A DNA stretch of 64,000 nucleotides from the NCBI GenBank assembly GCA_009741485.1, contig CM019219.1, positions 5,684,694-5,748,693 of the forward strand, written 5' to 3'. Position 1 is the stretch's first letter; each line of letters begins with the position of its first letter. Origin of the DNA: Malurus cyaneus samueli (Eukaryota > Chordata > Aves > Passeriformes > Maluridae). The translations under genes and the position numbers were made by a program. The notes beneath the pieces are model-generated. The model was not told the origin of the DNA. It ran no database searches and saw only the letters and a list, made by a program, of their open reading frames with translations. Below are positions 13,034 through 25,800 of the stretch, one piece after another.

Positions 13034-13516
13034 TCACTCAGCGAGTTTCAAATTTAAACTAGTCGTTGAAAAGATTAATGGATAAATAACTTGAGTGAGA
13101 AGAATCTGTGCTGAGCAGTGCTTTGTGCTCTCATGTTCTTGCACTTCCACATCCCCAACTCTTACTTTGAGAGCTGCCAACCAGGCTAATTCATGGTACT
13201 CAGGTTTAGAAAGAGAAGTTCTTCTGCAACCAGATACTTGTCCCATACATGAAATAAGTTTGATTTGAAGCCACGTAATTTCAGTTGAAATCTCCATTAG
13301 ATTTTGTAACTGAGTTGTATTGCAGATGCCATTGGTGATATTGTCTATCCAGCTGGGGTCTTCCAAGCTGATATTTTGCAAGGTGTTGAACTCTGAGAAC
13401 ATGGCATTGACCTCCTGATTCATCACATAGTTGTGAAGAGGTTCAAGCCTTTCAGTTGGTTGTGTCGGGTGAATCCCCAGTAGTAAGATTTCTCTGTATG
13501 ACTGTTCTAGGACCAA
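13034..13516 (-). other. unexplained open reading frame, possibly a decayed viral or transposon remnant
   Basis: A 160-codon open frame on the - strand of PDZD8 intron 3. The translation is varied in composition and contains several N-glycosylation sequons in a row (NIS, NIT, NTT) and a few Cys residues. I recognise no family, and no splice sites or promoter are evident. The sequon cluster would fit an old envelope-like gene, but this is inference only. A chance open frame is also possible in a window this large. Confidence 0.2.
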
Positions 13517-16500
13517 AGTTGCATGAAATTTCAGGCTTCCTCCTTAGTTCTGTTTATGTAATGCTTTTTACAGAGCTGATCTGAAAAGAACACTTATTTT
13601 TGCTGTGTTTTTACGCATGTAATAGCCAGCCTGTAGTACAGATTGTATGAGTTACCTTTCAGTTGACTATTTTACATGTCATCCTGACAGTACCCAGTTT
13701 AAGTGGCAGTTGTAAGCTTTTGTTGTCATACTTTTTAATGTACAGATTCATATTTAAATTCATGTAACTATTAAGTGAAACTTAAATTATATCTTTTCCT
13801 TAGAAAGGTTTGTAAAGTGAAGCCTTTTTCAGAGCGTCTCTAGATGTGGAGCTGGTGACTCTTTGTTTTTTCTTCTGTTCTTGTCATCTATTCTGCTACA
13901 TGTCCAAATACTGAATGCAGTAAAGAGTTTTAAGTAGGTTTTACAGCAGCTGTCTTTCTAATTTGCAAAGAAATTGATTTACAGTGATAGGTGATCTTGC
14001 TAAGTAAATAGATGGCTGATGCATGAAAGCTAACTTTGTTTGTAGAAACAACATGGCTTATTGTAAGAGAGATAACAGTGTTTTATTGACCAAAGTACAC
14101 AAAGTGGTTTCTGGGTAATTCAGTATTTCTGGAATGACTTTTCAAATTATTTTGTTGCATCCTATTGCAAAGTTGCATGGCCAGATGAGCTGGCAGCTTG
14201 GTTGGAGGCTGCCTCACATGGCTGAAGTGGAAGGGCTTAAACACAGATATCTAGAGCAACCTTTGGAAAAAATAAGCTGGTTCTATTCTCATTGGTTTAT
14301 AGTTTGTTTTCCTCTTCAGCATTCCAATTTACTTTAAAAATATATTTTTTCTGATAACCTAATAGTTAACCTCTTCCTAACACAGATTTCTCTTTTCAGA
14401 TTGAGATACTGGGGTCTGTTCTTACTAAGGAGGTAGTAACTGGATTGGAGCTAATTTACTTATGTGTATGGATTTTAGTGATGATGCGATGTTTCCTCAC
14501 CAAATCAGGACCTCATAGAGTTGGGCATGTTGACAGCTGTTTTCCTTCCAGTGGTGAAGTTATGTCTCCCAAAATAATGAAGAAAGGGACTCTGTGCTTG
14601 AATGTGTAATTACTTAATAAAAATGTTTTCCCGAGAGGGAAACTCCTGGGAGGGAGTAAAAAGTCATGGAAAAGAGGTGTGTAGCTGTGAGTAAAAAAAC
14701 TTGTTAGGAAATAACAAAGTACTGGCATTTGGTGTTCATAGGCTCTCGTAAATCCAGTCATCTTCCAAAATCTGTGTGAGATATGTGCAGGTTTGACACA
14801 GTGCAGAGTTGCAGAGTTGTTCTTTTCTGACTGCAGGTTGCTCAGTGGTAACTTGTCTGAGCATTACTGCCATGAGCAGTTCATCATCTGGAAGTTCATC
14901 TTGCAGTTAAGGAAGAGAAAATTACACTGGAGTTTCTGCAGATTGTTAAAGGATAGGCAAGTGCTTGTAGCTGTCACAGAACAGCTGATGTTTAAATTCT
15001 GCCTTCAGGAATCTGATGTTGGCCTTGCTTCCAAGTATAAACATTTCAGCTGTTTATAAACTTTGGACTGCATTAATAACTACTGATAAGACTGTACAAG
15101 AAATCTCAGCTGCTTGGTTCTGATTCCTATTTTTATGTTTACACTAGCTAAGTTTAACAGCTACATGAGATTATACAAAAGCATCATCAGGCTGGATACC
15201 AGGAAGAAATTTGGAATAGAGATTTCTTATAATATCCTTAATTAATAACTATAAAATAAGTATTGATTGTTTAACTAATTAACCTACCATTCTTTAACAT
15301 AGGTGTCGGATGCCCTTCATTGGGATAGAAATGAATTTTCATACACCACAAATAGTTGATGTCTAGTCATTTTAAATTTTATGGTTCGAGGGTCAAAATC
15401 CAGGCATAAAATGTACTGAGTTACTGCAAAGAAACCCTTTAATTTTGTGAGAGGAATTCCTTATTCTGAGTACACTCTAATGCATTTGCAACTATTTTTA
15501 TGAAGGCAAATGATTTAAGTAGTTCATGTTCTTGGACTCAAGGTAATGCAGTGTTGTCACAAGTGTTATGTTTTGCCTTCCTAGAATGTAATTATTTAAC
15601 TGAACATTATCTCAAATGGACTATTTTTTTTTCTTTCTCTCTCCCTCTTCAGTCAAAAGCTGAACCAGAATTTAGGTGCTTGTCTCAGTACTAAAAGTCT
15701 TTTTTAGGTCTGGTAGAGCTCAACACAGAGAGTGAATGAGAACAGTGTTTGGTGTATTGATGATGTCAAAATTTCCCCTTATTATTGCATTCCTAGTTAC
15801 TGTGGCTGTTCTATGTCTGTAGAAGACCAGGAGTGGAATCTCGGTTTGTAGGCCAAAAAAAAGTGAATATTAAGATAATTATCAGTGCAAAATAAGTGAT
15901 TCTTAATGGTTACCAAGCATCTTAAAAATACTTTCCACAATTAAAAAAATATATATAAGCAAAAATTTCATCAGGCCAGTGCAGTGCATGTTCTCCCAGA
16001 GCTCTGTAATGACAGCAGAGAGCAATAAGCGAATAATGTGAGTGGGCAGTACAGCGATTGCCCTGGAAAAGCCTTGGGGATCAGACCTGGAACTGCCGAT
16101 TCCCGTCATCCAAATGAAATGACTAAAAGGTCACCCAGTGTATTAAGGTTAGAGAGAGCAGAGTGATGCTCTGCAAAGGCCACCTGCAGATCAGAAATGA
16201 TCAGTAGTAAATCATCATGAGAAAACGGAGCATTTCCCTTAATGCAATCTGGTAAAAGGCTGCCTCCGTCAGAGTTTGGGTGAGATAAATAGAATTTATG
16301 AACTATGAATGTCTTCACAGATACTTTAACCTAAAGTCACTATATTCAGATCTATACTTACGTCATCCCTGTCCATTTTTAGATGCTTAGTTTGGAACAA
16401 ATATCATGTCTATGCACCCACAGATCTATTTGATGTTAATCAGAGCTATAGATTTTCCCTGGCTGAAGGAAGGAAAAAAAACCTGCAGGTTTTTTTAGTC

Positions 16501-16832
16501 CTTAGAAGTCTGAGGTAGTTATGCAGAAATATTTCTTGTGTTTTGTTTGTTGATTTTTGTTCTACCTATAAAATCCATCTAAAAAACATATATGTTATAC
16601 AGATGCACTTTTTATGCATAAATTGTGCATATATAATTACATGCACTTGGAAAATATATAAAATGAAAAACATCAATTGTTCTACTTCAGTGTATGGAAG
16701 TCTAAAGGCTAAGAAGTTGACCATGCATTAAGAAATACAGCTTCTTGCAAATACAATAAGTGACCCTTGAGAAACTGGAATTGACTTGAAATTCATCAGC
16801 GTTTACAACTCCAGTGATATATAATAGAGTCA

Positions 16833-16875
16833 AAAATATATATAACATATATATTATATAATGTAATATATATAA
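16833..16875. repeat. AT-rich simple sequence
   Basis: A run of TATA-type dinucleotides with interruptions inside PDZD8 intron 3. It explains several short spurious frames on both strands. Confidence 0.8.
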
Positions 16876-19800
16876 CAAAGTTGATGTTTAGAGAGCAATT
16901 GCAGAAATCTGTTTCTAGGTTTCATGGTTGCTAAATCACAGATCTGTGGGAATATATCAGGAATATTCTGTATAGCAGCTTGTAAACTAAAAACAATGTG
17001 AGCTACATGTGAAGGGAGCACAGGATCACAGTGTTCAGAACTGCCAATGCAAGCAAACATGTGGTTCATCTCTACTGTAATCTCTCCCCCTTTCAAACCA
17101 GGGATTTCCACTGCTCTCAAATCAGATGCACATTTACCATAGGATTTCATTGAGCTAGTTGAATGTGCAACAAGTAACTTGCTTAAGTTATGAATTGCTG
17201 TTCAGTCACATGGTATTTCTGTGAAATTTGAAGTTCAATTCTGTTTGAGCTGTGCAGTCTCTTCTTGCGGAATGTGAAACACACCAATGTGGCAATTACT
17301 CTGTTTTTGGATTCAAGATATATGTATAGACTGTAGATCTATGGACATGTATGTGTAAATAAATCAAAGAGTTTGGAAATTGGATATGCATTTCGCAGGC
17401 AAAGTGAACAGTAAGGTGCTTGGCTGTCCCTGTTAGAGTCAGTATAGCCTCAGAGCTGACTTCCACACACTTCCAGGATAGTCCTGGAGGTTTTGCTAGG
17501 CTCTGTTTCTGGTCTGTCCTCCTGGAATACTCACATTAGATTAGCGTTAGGAGCACCATTGTGTGCCCACTGGTGTAGCTTCTTCTGCAGTCCATGAACC
17601 TTTAGTGTTCCACGAGCAAGAGCACTTTTAATTCAAATCAAAGCACAGGAGGTGGGGACCATGGGAAGTTCTGCCTGAAGAGCACACAGGTTTGGCTGAC
17701 CTGAACCAAAAAGTTGTGGCTGATGGACAGCAATAAGAAAGAGCAAACAGTGACTGTTAGCATGGTGCAGGAGGCCATGTGCAGTGATAAATACCTGCAC
17801 CAGTTCTGCTGCATAAACAGCAGAGGAAGTAGGACAAGAATAACACTGCCAGTAAAATCAGCTTATGGGTGTAGAGTAGCTGTGAGTATTCGGCTAGTGT
17901 GGAGTCTTTAAAGTGCCTGATTAATGTATGTTATCTACAAGTTTGAGAAACTCCTAGGAAATATGTGGTTGTACTATCAGAAACATTGAACAGCTGGCTT
18001 CAGCAGAAAAATTGGCTTGATTTCAAGCATTTCTTTATAAAGATATGTAATCCAAAACAAGATTAAAATGGTATCTGGACAAGGTATCTGTTTAGTTACT
18101 AGACTAGAGTCAGTAATTTAGAATGAAGTAATCTGGAAGTAATCTGGTGACAGCTCCTGCCAGGTTAAGGCTGCCTCAGACCTTCCTGAACACGGCCAGG
18201 CAGTGTTTATTGATCAAAAAAAAGTCTTTTTTTCTTCAAATTATATTTTCACTTTTGCTGAACAGTACATGACAAACTATACACAAGGAGGGCAGGGCAG
18301 CAGAGCTATCTGATTTTGACTAGTTAAATAAAAATAGTTCACAAAAAGGCTGATTTAGTCTTCAGACTAGCCTAAGAATATATCTGTAGGGATGGCTGCA
18401 GAAGGAATAAACTTTCTTGTGTTGCAGGCAGTCCAGCCTGGGGGCAGTTTTAGTTTAAAACCTCTTAAGGGTGCATCAAGGTTACACCTGAGGTACAGAC
18501 CTGCTGAAGAGAGAAAGTAGTATTAAAAATCTTCATTTTGACTACGACGGGTGTTTAGCCAGAACATGGGAACAGCTGTGATGGATTTTTATTCCTTGCA
18601 AAACAATACTTGAGCAAAATTTTTTTGAACAAGTTTTTTGCCAAGCTTCATAAATGTTTGTATTTCCACTAGAGTTCTTGAGGCTTTAGCTATTGGAAGA
18701 CAATCTAAAATAGCAAATATTCTAAAAATGTTTGTAGTAACTAGGAACAAACTTTTGGCTGTCTTTGTGAGCAGAGGCATTCAGATTCTTGCCAGCTGAT
18801 GTGTAGAAGTGCATAAGGAACCACAGTCTTCGTTGCACATGATTGAGGTAACCAAGAGTTGTAATTAATTCCCAAGCTTTAAAAGTAGCTGCTAGGAGGA
18901 ACAATTTTATGACAGGTTATTAAAGCAATGTTCCCTCAAATCTAATAATTGTAATGAAAAGAAATGAGATTTACCAGAAAAATTAAGAACTTGATTCTCA
19001 TGAAGAAGAAGAAATTTGCTTCTACAGAGTATTTCTGAATTTATTTTAACAGATGGAAGTAGTAAACTATAAAGGCACTGGAAATATGTCCTGGACACCA
19101 TGCACACTTTTCTGCATGTTCAGAAATAATTTAGTGGAGCAAAGTGTTCTTCTTTGATTTTGCCAAATCCTCAACCTGGTGTATAACTCCTCAGATGCTG
19201 AGGTACCTATTTTAAGACTACAATAGAAAAGACTCAAGAAATGCTGCTGTGGCTGCAGGAAGAGCAGTGTAGGGAACAATGCTGCGTGGGTCTTGACAGA
19301 TTTTATCCTGGGCCTTCTTTTGAGCAAAGCTGTGGTAAAATGGGAAAGGTGCAAGCAAATTCCTTTTTCTTCTCCTCTGTCTGTATCAGAAATAAATCTT
19401 TGACATTGAAACTTGGTACTCTTTCTTATTTTGTATTTTTGCGTTTTATTGGGGGGTAACTTTACCTTCTAGCTTATGAAAGAAATTCTTCTTCCTTTTG
19501 AAAGCTATTTTTTTTTTCTTGCTATGTGCTTTCCTGATGACTGGTATCTAGCAGTTCTACAGATTACTAGGTAAACTTCAAGTTTTAATGTATGGACAAA
19601 TGCAAAGTGCAGGAATACAAATTTCTACTGTCTACAGAATAGATTGAATTTTTCTTTAGTGCAGTTTCTCTTGAGGCAGCAGCATAGACCCAAAATAAGA
19701 CAGCAGTGGTTAATTTGTCATTACTGGAAAGTGAAAATTTGGCAAATAGATCATGAAGCGTACAGTCATCTTTTTATGTATCCATAGATATGCATTTCTA

Positions 19801-22800
19801 CATAGCATTTATTAAAGAAAGATAGAGTTGAGAATTCTGCATGAGTCGGTCAGAAACACTTGAAAGCAATGCCTTGTGTAAGAGAGTGTGGCTGATATGC
19901 ACAATGTGCACAAGTGCACTGTAGGTGCCGACACACATTTTTGGATTTTGTCACTTCCCCTCTTCACCATCATAGCTTTAGTTTCATTAGCTGAGTATTG
20001 CTGTTATTTATCTTGAATATTGTGTAATATGAATGCTGGCGAGGGGTCTTATGTAGTGTAAAGATTTATTTTTTAATTGGTTATTATTAATAATGCAGTT
20101 TTTTATTTTAAAATTTCAGAAAATCATATGAAACCACACTGCATTGAGGTAGTTATGTCAGCTGAGTGAGTGTCACTGAAATTTGGAGGCATAACTTTGA
20201 TATCCATTTCAAAGTGTCTCATTGCTCATTAAAAAAGTATCATCTTTGTATTAATCTAACTTCCTTTTTTGATACCTCTGAGTATCTGTGTACCTGTATA
20301 ACACACAGTTATTTGTAAAATAGAGTTTGAACTTCTATTATTCGTTGATGTTATCATTATATTTCATATAATTTTCATATATTTTCATATCATATATGAA
20401 AACTTCTAAATTTACATATGTTTTTAAGATTTAAATCTTAATTTTGATGTTTGTCTGGCTTTACAGTGTAGATTTACCTGAGGTTTAATTCCTTTGCAAT
20501 GCTCTTGATCAAATGATATGAAAGTGTGTAAGTCACAGTCTGGTTTTGTGGACTTTGAAGAGTTCGTGAAGAAGGGCAAGCTGTGCGTGATGAACACACA
20601 TGTGTATTCATTATGATTTTCTTTTGGCATTGCAGGCTAACAGACTCTAAGTAAAAAAATAAAGCATTATTTTGCTCTCTTAGCTCCAAAGTTGCCTTTT
20701 TTCCCCCCTTTTTCATGTGAAAAATGCAATTCTTAATACATTGTAATATATGCATGGAAGTCTCTACTGAAATGTAACATTGTACACAAATAATTGAAAA
20801 GCCGAGTTTAATCCATTGGTTTCTTGGTAGTTGATGTAAATTAATAAGGTTTTTTTAATCAGAGGTCATGGGAATGAGAGAATTAGGAGTATTTCACCAG
20901 GGTAGTGCAGCCATGGATTTACAAACTGCAGTTTTCCAATCCAGACGCAGTTTTTTTTTTTATCTCCAAACATCTCTAATCTCCTTTCACTTCCCATCTA
21001 TCGATGCAGTCTTTTGACCCCTTTTTTGCTTTTTTTTTCCTTCCCTCAAACTCCAACTGAATATAATTTCTCTGGTAGGTTTTTTCAGTGTGTTGCAATG
21101 TTATAAAAAGTACTGATCTCTAGTGGGAGGAAAGTGGCCATATAACATTGGGAGCAAGCTGATGATTAAATTTGTAATTTTGTATCCTGAAGTTTCGCTA
21201 TTAAAATTTCTTTTGTGTTTGCTCTTCTTTTTACTGTGAGGTACTTCTTCATTCATCACATTGCACAGTTGTTTTTACCATAGAGTCCTAATGTCTCAAA
21301 CCTGTAGGTTTTCAAATAAAATGTTCTAAAAAGTACCGCATTAAAAAAGAAAGCTCAGGCTTTTGAATAATTAGTATTGAACATGCCATTTATGAACAAG
21401 GTTTTTTTTTGGCTGGCTTGCCCGTATGGTGATGATCAAGAAAGTAGAGTACCATACTCTGAGCCAAGCACTCTAATTATTTCACAAGTTTTCAAGAACT
21501 TTTTGGATGTAATTTTATTTTTTTGCTGTTTTTTAATAAATATCATTGAAGTCATTAAGTAAGCTGAATTATTCATACCTTCTTCAGTATGACTTTTAAA
21601 AAAAGTTAGATTTATTTCTCATGCATTGCACAGTATTGACTAATCCTGTGCTCAATTTTCAATTAAATGAGTGAGTTCTGAATTCTTTGGGAGAGGTAAT
21701 TGGTCACAGTCCCAAGCAAACTGGCTTTCTGGTGACGGAGGGAAGAAGGGGAAAAAGGAAGTAAAAAGATGTTGCTTTATGAAATCTCGTGGGTATTTTT
21801 CATATATATTTCACCAACTATCAATAAAATCTGTTGCTAATTTAAAACTAATAGAGCATAAAACCAGAGTGTATGAAGTTATAGAGTGCTGAAGTAAAAG
21901 AAGTTTTTAGGCTTGACATAATTTCCTATTCATTCTTTCACTTACCTTACAAAAGGGAGAGAGGAAATGGTATATATTACTTCCCAGAGCCAGAAGATAC
22001 TAAAAAAAAAGTCAAAAGGAGTGAAATTTTTCTTCCACTATGGGCAGTGTTCTGTCCTCTTGTAATTTTTTTGTTATTTTACTCCTTATAAGCTGTTTCT
22101 GAAAGAATGTTTTTCTTTTAGCTGTATTGCTTGCTTCAGTGTTAGTGGTTTGAGGTCTAAAGTTGACTTCTGGAGTACTCTTAATTGCACAAATTGTTTT
22201 CTTGTTGTTCAGGTAGTTAACCATAGGGAAAGGAAATCCTACTTTTTATTAGGCAGTTATGGTCACGTTGATTGTGCGGAGAGAAAGCTGCACATGCAGA
22301 TTCCTTCTGTGAAAAGTTCAGATATTTGGAGTTTTGTGAAGCGTTTTTAGAAGCTCGGTTGCAAAGCTGGCTGGTATGTTGATTCCAATTTACAGCTAAC
22401 ATTCTCTTTCTAAATCATTCTTTGGCTACATTGGGAATTCATCTTTATCTGTATAAAAATAATCTGGATTATTTTTTCAAGTGCAGAGGAGATAGAGCTG
22501 GGTATTGATTTCTTTTGCAGAGTGAATTGTTCAGTATTTGAGCTGATGTAAAGATATTTTCAGTTTAATAGTTGTGGCAATTTTTATAAGTGATGGTCAG
22601 TAACAGAATGAAAATCTGGTTTCTAGGTGTGCTGTTGTCTTGGTGCTACTAATTAAATGTGACACTGAGCTGCTGTTTCACTGCCTGCCAGCAACTTGTG
22701 CCCTATAACCATAAATAAATTGATTTGATGTGATGTGTTCAACAAAATAACCAGGAATAGATGTATGGTCATGGAAATCTTTACTGGCTATATAGTTGTG

Positions 22801-25800
22801 TGTTTATACTGCAGTGTTTTGTCCGGAATTTAATTGAAAACAACTCAGTGTGGTTTGGCTGCCTTTCTAGGTACAGAAAGATTATTGTGCACAAAACCTT
22901 GGCCTTCTTGCAGTAATTATTCGGAATAAGTTAAATATAAATCCTCATTTCTTCTGGCCATAGTAACATGAAATTTCAGAAGAAAAGTGTTGGTCTGGTT
23001 TTACCAGGCAAAGGCTGGAGCTGGTGTGCATCAGGAACTTCATTTTGAGGATGAATCTTCTGTTTAATCTCAGAAGAGATGTTAAGATCACGAATCATTT
23101 TACTACATCTGCTTTAGTTCCTGTGGGTTTAGCTAGTTCAGTGGGAATGTGGGAGTCTGAACACTCACAGGGTCACCCAGGGTGTTATTCAGGCTTGTGC
23201 TTTTTTTTAATAGCCATCTAGCCATTAATGTTGATGAGAAAGTTGCCAAGAAAATAGTGTATTTATGCCATGCAGAAATAACAAATGGTTCACTACTGTT
23301 ATTTCAGATTATTGATTATGTAGGTTCTGGGTGCATGTGGGGTCTCTGTTGCTTCGACTGTGCTATTGATAAGTGTAATTTCTACTACCTGCAGTTGTCA
23401 TGCTTTGTTTGTGAGAATGTAGTTTTTCTGTCAGAGAAGTAACTTCTAAGCCCTTTAAAATGTGACTTTCAAGTCCATTATTGAATTCTAAGAGTTACTA
23501 CTTTCTACTGCTTATAAATTATATTGTGTAACTTATTTCCATGGAGACTAGCATCTGTGATGCATATTACTGTAATTGCAGTGGATAATAACTTTGCATA
23601 TTTTTAGTTTTGATGGCAGTATCCATGTCAGTATTCAGGTGGTTAATGCTGATAGTCAGAATTGCCAGGCAGTTTCTCTATGTGGAGAAAACTCTTCATA
23701 CTGTGTGCTATTTCAATTATAAAGAACTTTTACCTGATAGTCCAACATTTTGAGTTTATTGCAGGAACATTAGTAGGAGCTGTTTTATCACCATTGATTA
23801 GATACTTCCAAGATACATATAAGAAATTACTGTTTTAGAGGGTTTGCTTTTAAGGCATAAACTTGAATTTTGCTTCCATCTTGGAGATGAAAAAACCCTG
23901 GGTTGACCTCTCTCATGTTGCATATCTTCAGAGTGCCTAAAGTCATATTCTCATTTATCTCCTTTATCTGTAATTTGCAAAGCAGTGATTCATAATAAAT
24001 TTATACAGAGAAAATCATTAATTAGGTAAAGTTTTTGCTGGTTTGATGTCACTCATGGTGTTATTAATGAACTTAATGTCAGTAACCTTATTTCAGTATT
24101 TCTGATTAGACTACCTGAGTTTTGCACAAAATATTTATGTGATGACTGAGTAATTCTTAAGCAATATTGGAGGCAGCCGTTTTCCTATCAAAGACTTACA
24201 TGGTGATAAAACATGAGGAAAAAAAAAATCCAACTTTTCAATTTCTTCAGGGCCAAAGGAAATCACAGTCGGGTTTAATAAAGACTAAAGGATGTCAGTG
24301 AGCATTTAAAGAAGAGCTACGTTGGTGTTTGTACTAAATTGCTCTGCAAAGAAAAACTCCACCTAAAACTGAAGGCCTGTATTTTATCCGCTTTTGACAC
24401 TTCCAAGTTAAACGCAGGTTTTCTGCTGCCTTGTTTGTCTTTAACTCCTCCATTCAAGTCCTGTAATTGCTGTAAGGATGCCACAGCAATTCATGATAAT
24501 TGCTGAACAGTTTGCTTTTTGCATGTCTCCTAACCTGCTTCACCATGCAATTGGCAGGTGCAATTTTTTAGTAGTAGCTTAGCCAAAGAGTACCTGCAAT
24601 GTGTCAGAAGAACAGGGGAAAATAAGATACAATTCCCATTCTGTTCAGTAACAATCCTATTCTGGATTTTGCTGATGTCAAATGTTTTCAGTGCTCATCA
24701 GGCAGACATGCAGATGTTTTATTTTCCTATGATGAATTGTCACATATATTTTCAGACAAATAGCTCATGATGGTGAAGTTAGACATGTGCATAACATTTG
24801 CAGTATTGTGGCCTTAATGAATTGCTATTTAAAATATGATCTTGGTCCAATATGTAACTCATTTCAGAATGAAATTACCATCATATTTTGTAACTTGTAT
24901 TCTTTGGGTTTTACAAATTCTCATGTAGAATAGAAAATTAATCCCACTGGCTTGCTATTTAAGATGACTAGTAAGAAAATATCAAGACTTTGTCCATAAA
25001 TACACTTCTTTCTAAAAGTAAAACAAACTAAACAGGAAAAATGCAGCATTCATCTGAGATGGTTGTTTCTCCCCATGCAGAGGCCACAATTCGCAAAGAT
25101 TTACAAAGATCTACAGCAAAAGGTATAACATCCCACTTCCGTTTCTTCACTGCTTTATTGTCATCCAAAATCTGTTGTTTCTAATATTCCACAAACAGCT
25201 GGTGGCTATTCCAGACCTTTGTAGGAAAGCAGAGGTAGAGAGTCCATCAAGCCTGACATGTCTTTCTGTGACACATCTGCGGTACAGACATTACATCAAT
25301 AATGCTGTTTGGGTTTTAAAGAGAAAGTAATTTTGTTAATTAATTTTAAATTAATTTTTTTAAAAAATAATTAATTGTGGTGGCTAAAATGTGATGTACC
25401 CATTAGTGGGAGATTCTGTCTCTTAAAAACTGCTGCCAATATAGCTTGCAGAAAATCCTATGTTATGCTTAAAAATACTTAAATTGGACAAGAAGAGATA
25501 AAAAATGGTAGGGAGTGGTAAAAATATTAGAGACACACCCTCAAAGCAACTGAAGTACTGCACTTTAATCTATCTGAAATAACTGAGCAGTACAAACTTG
25601 TCTGTACAAAGATTTAGTGCTCTGAACATCAGACTCAGACTGAGCTAATTCATCTTGTGCTGACTAATTTGACATCAGGACACAGTAACAGTTTTAAAAT
25701 CAGCATATGCATTTTCAATATTTTGGTCACTGGAAAGCCAATTACTTAGACAAAGGTGTTTCATGTGTGTGTTTTGGAGGGTTGTTGGTTGCTTGATTTT

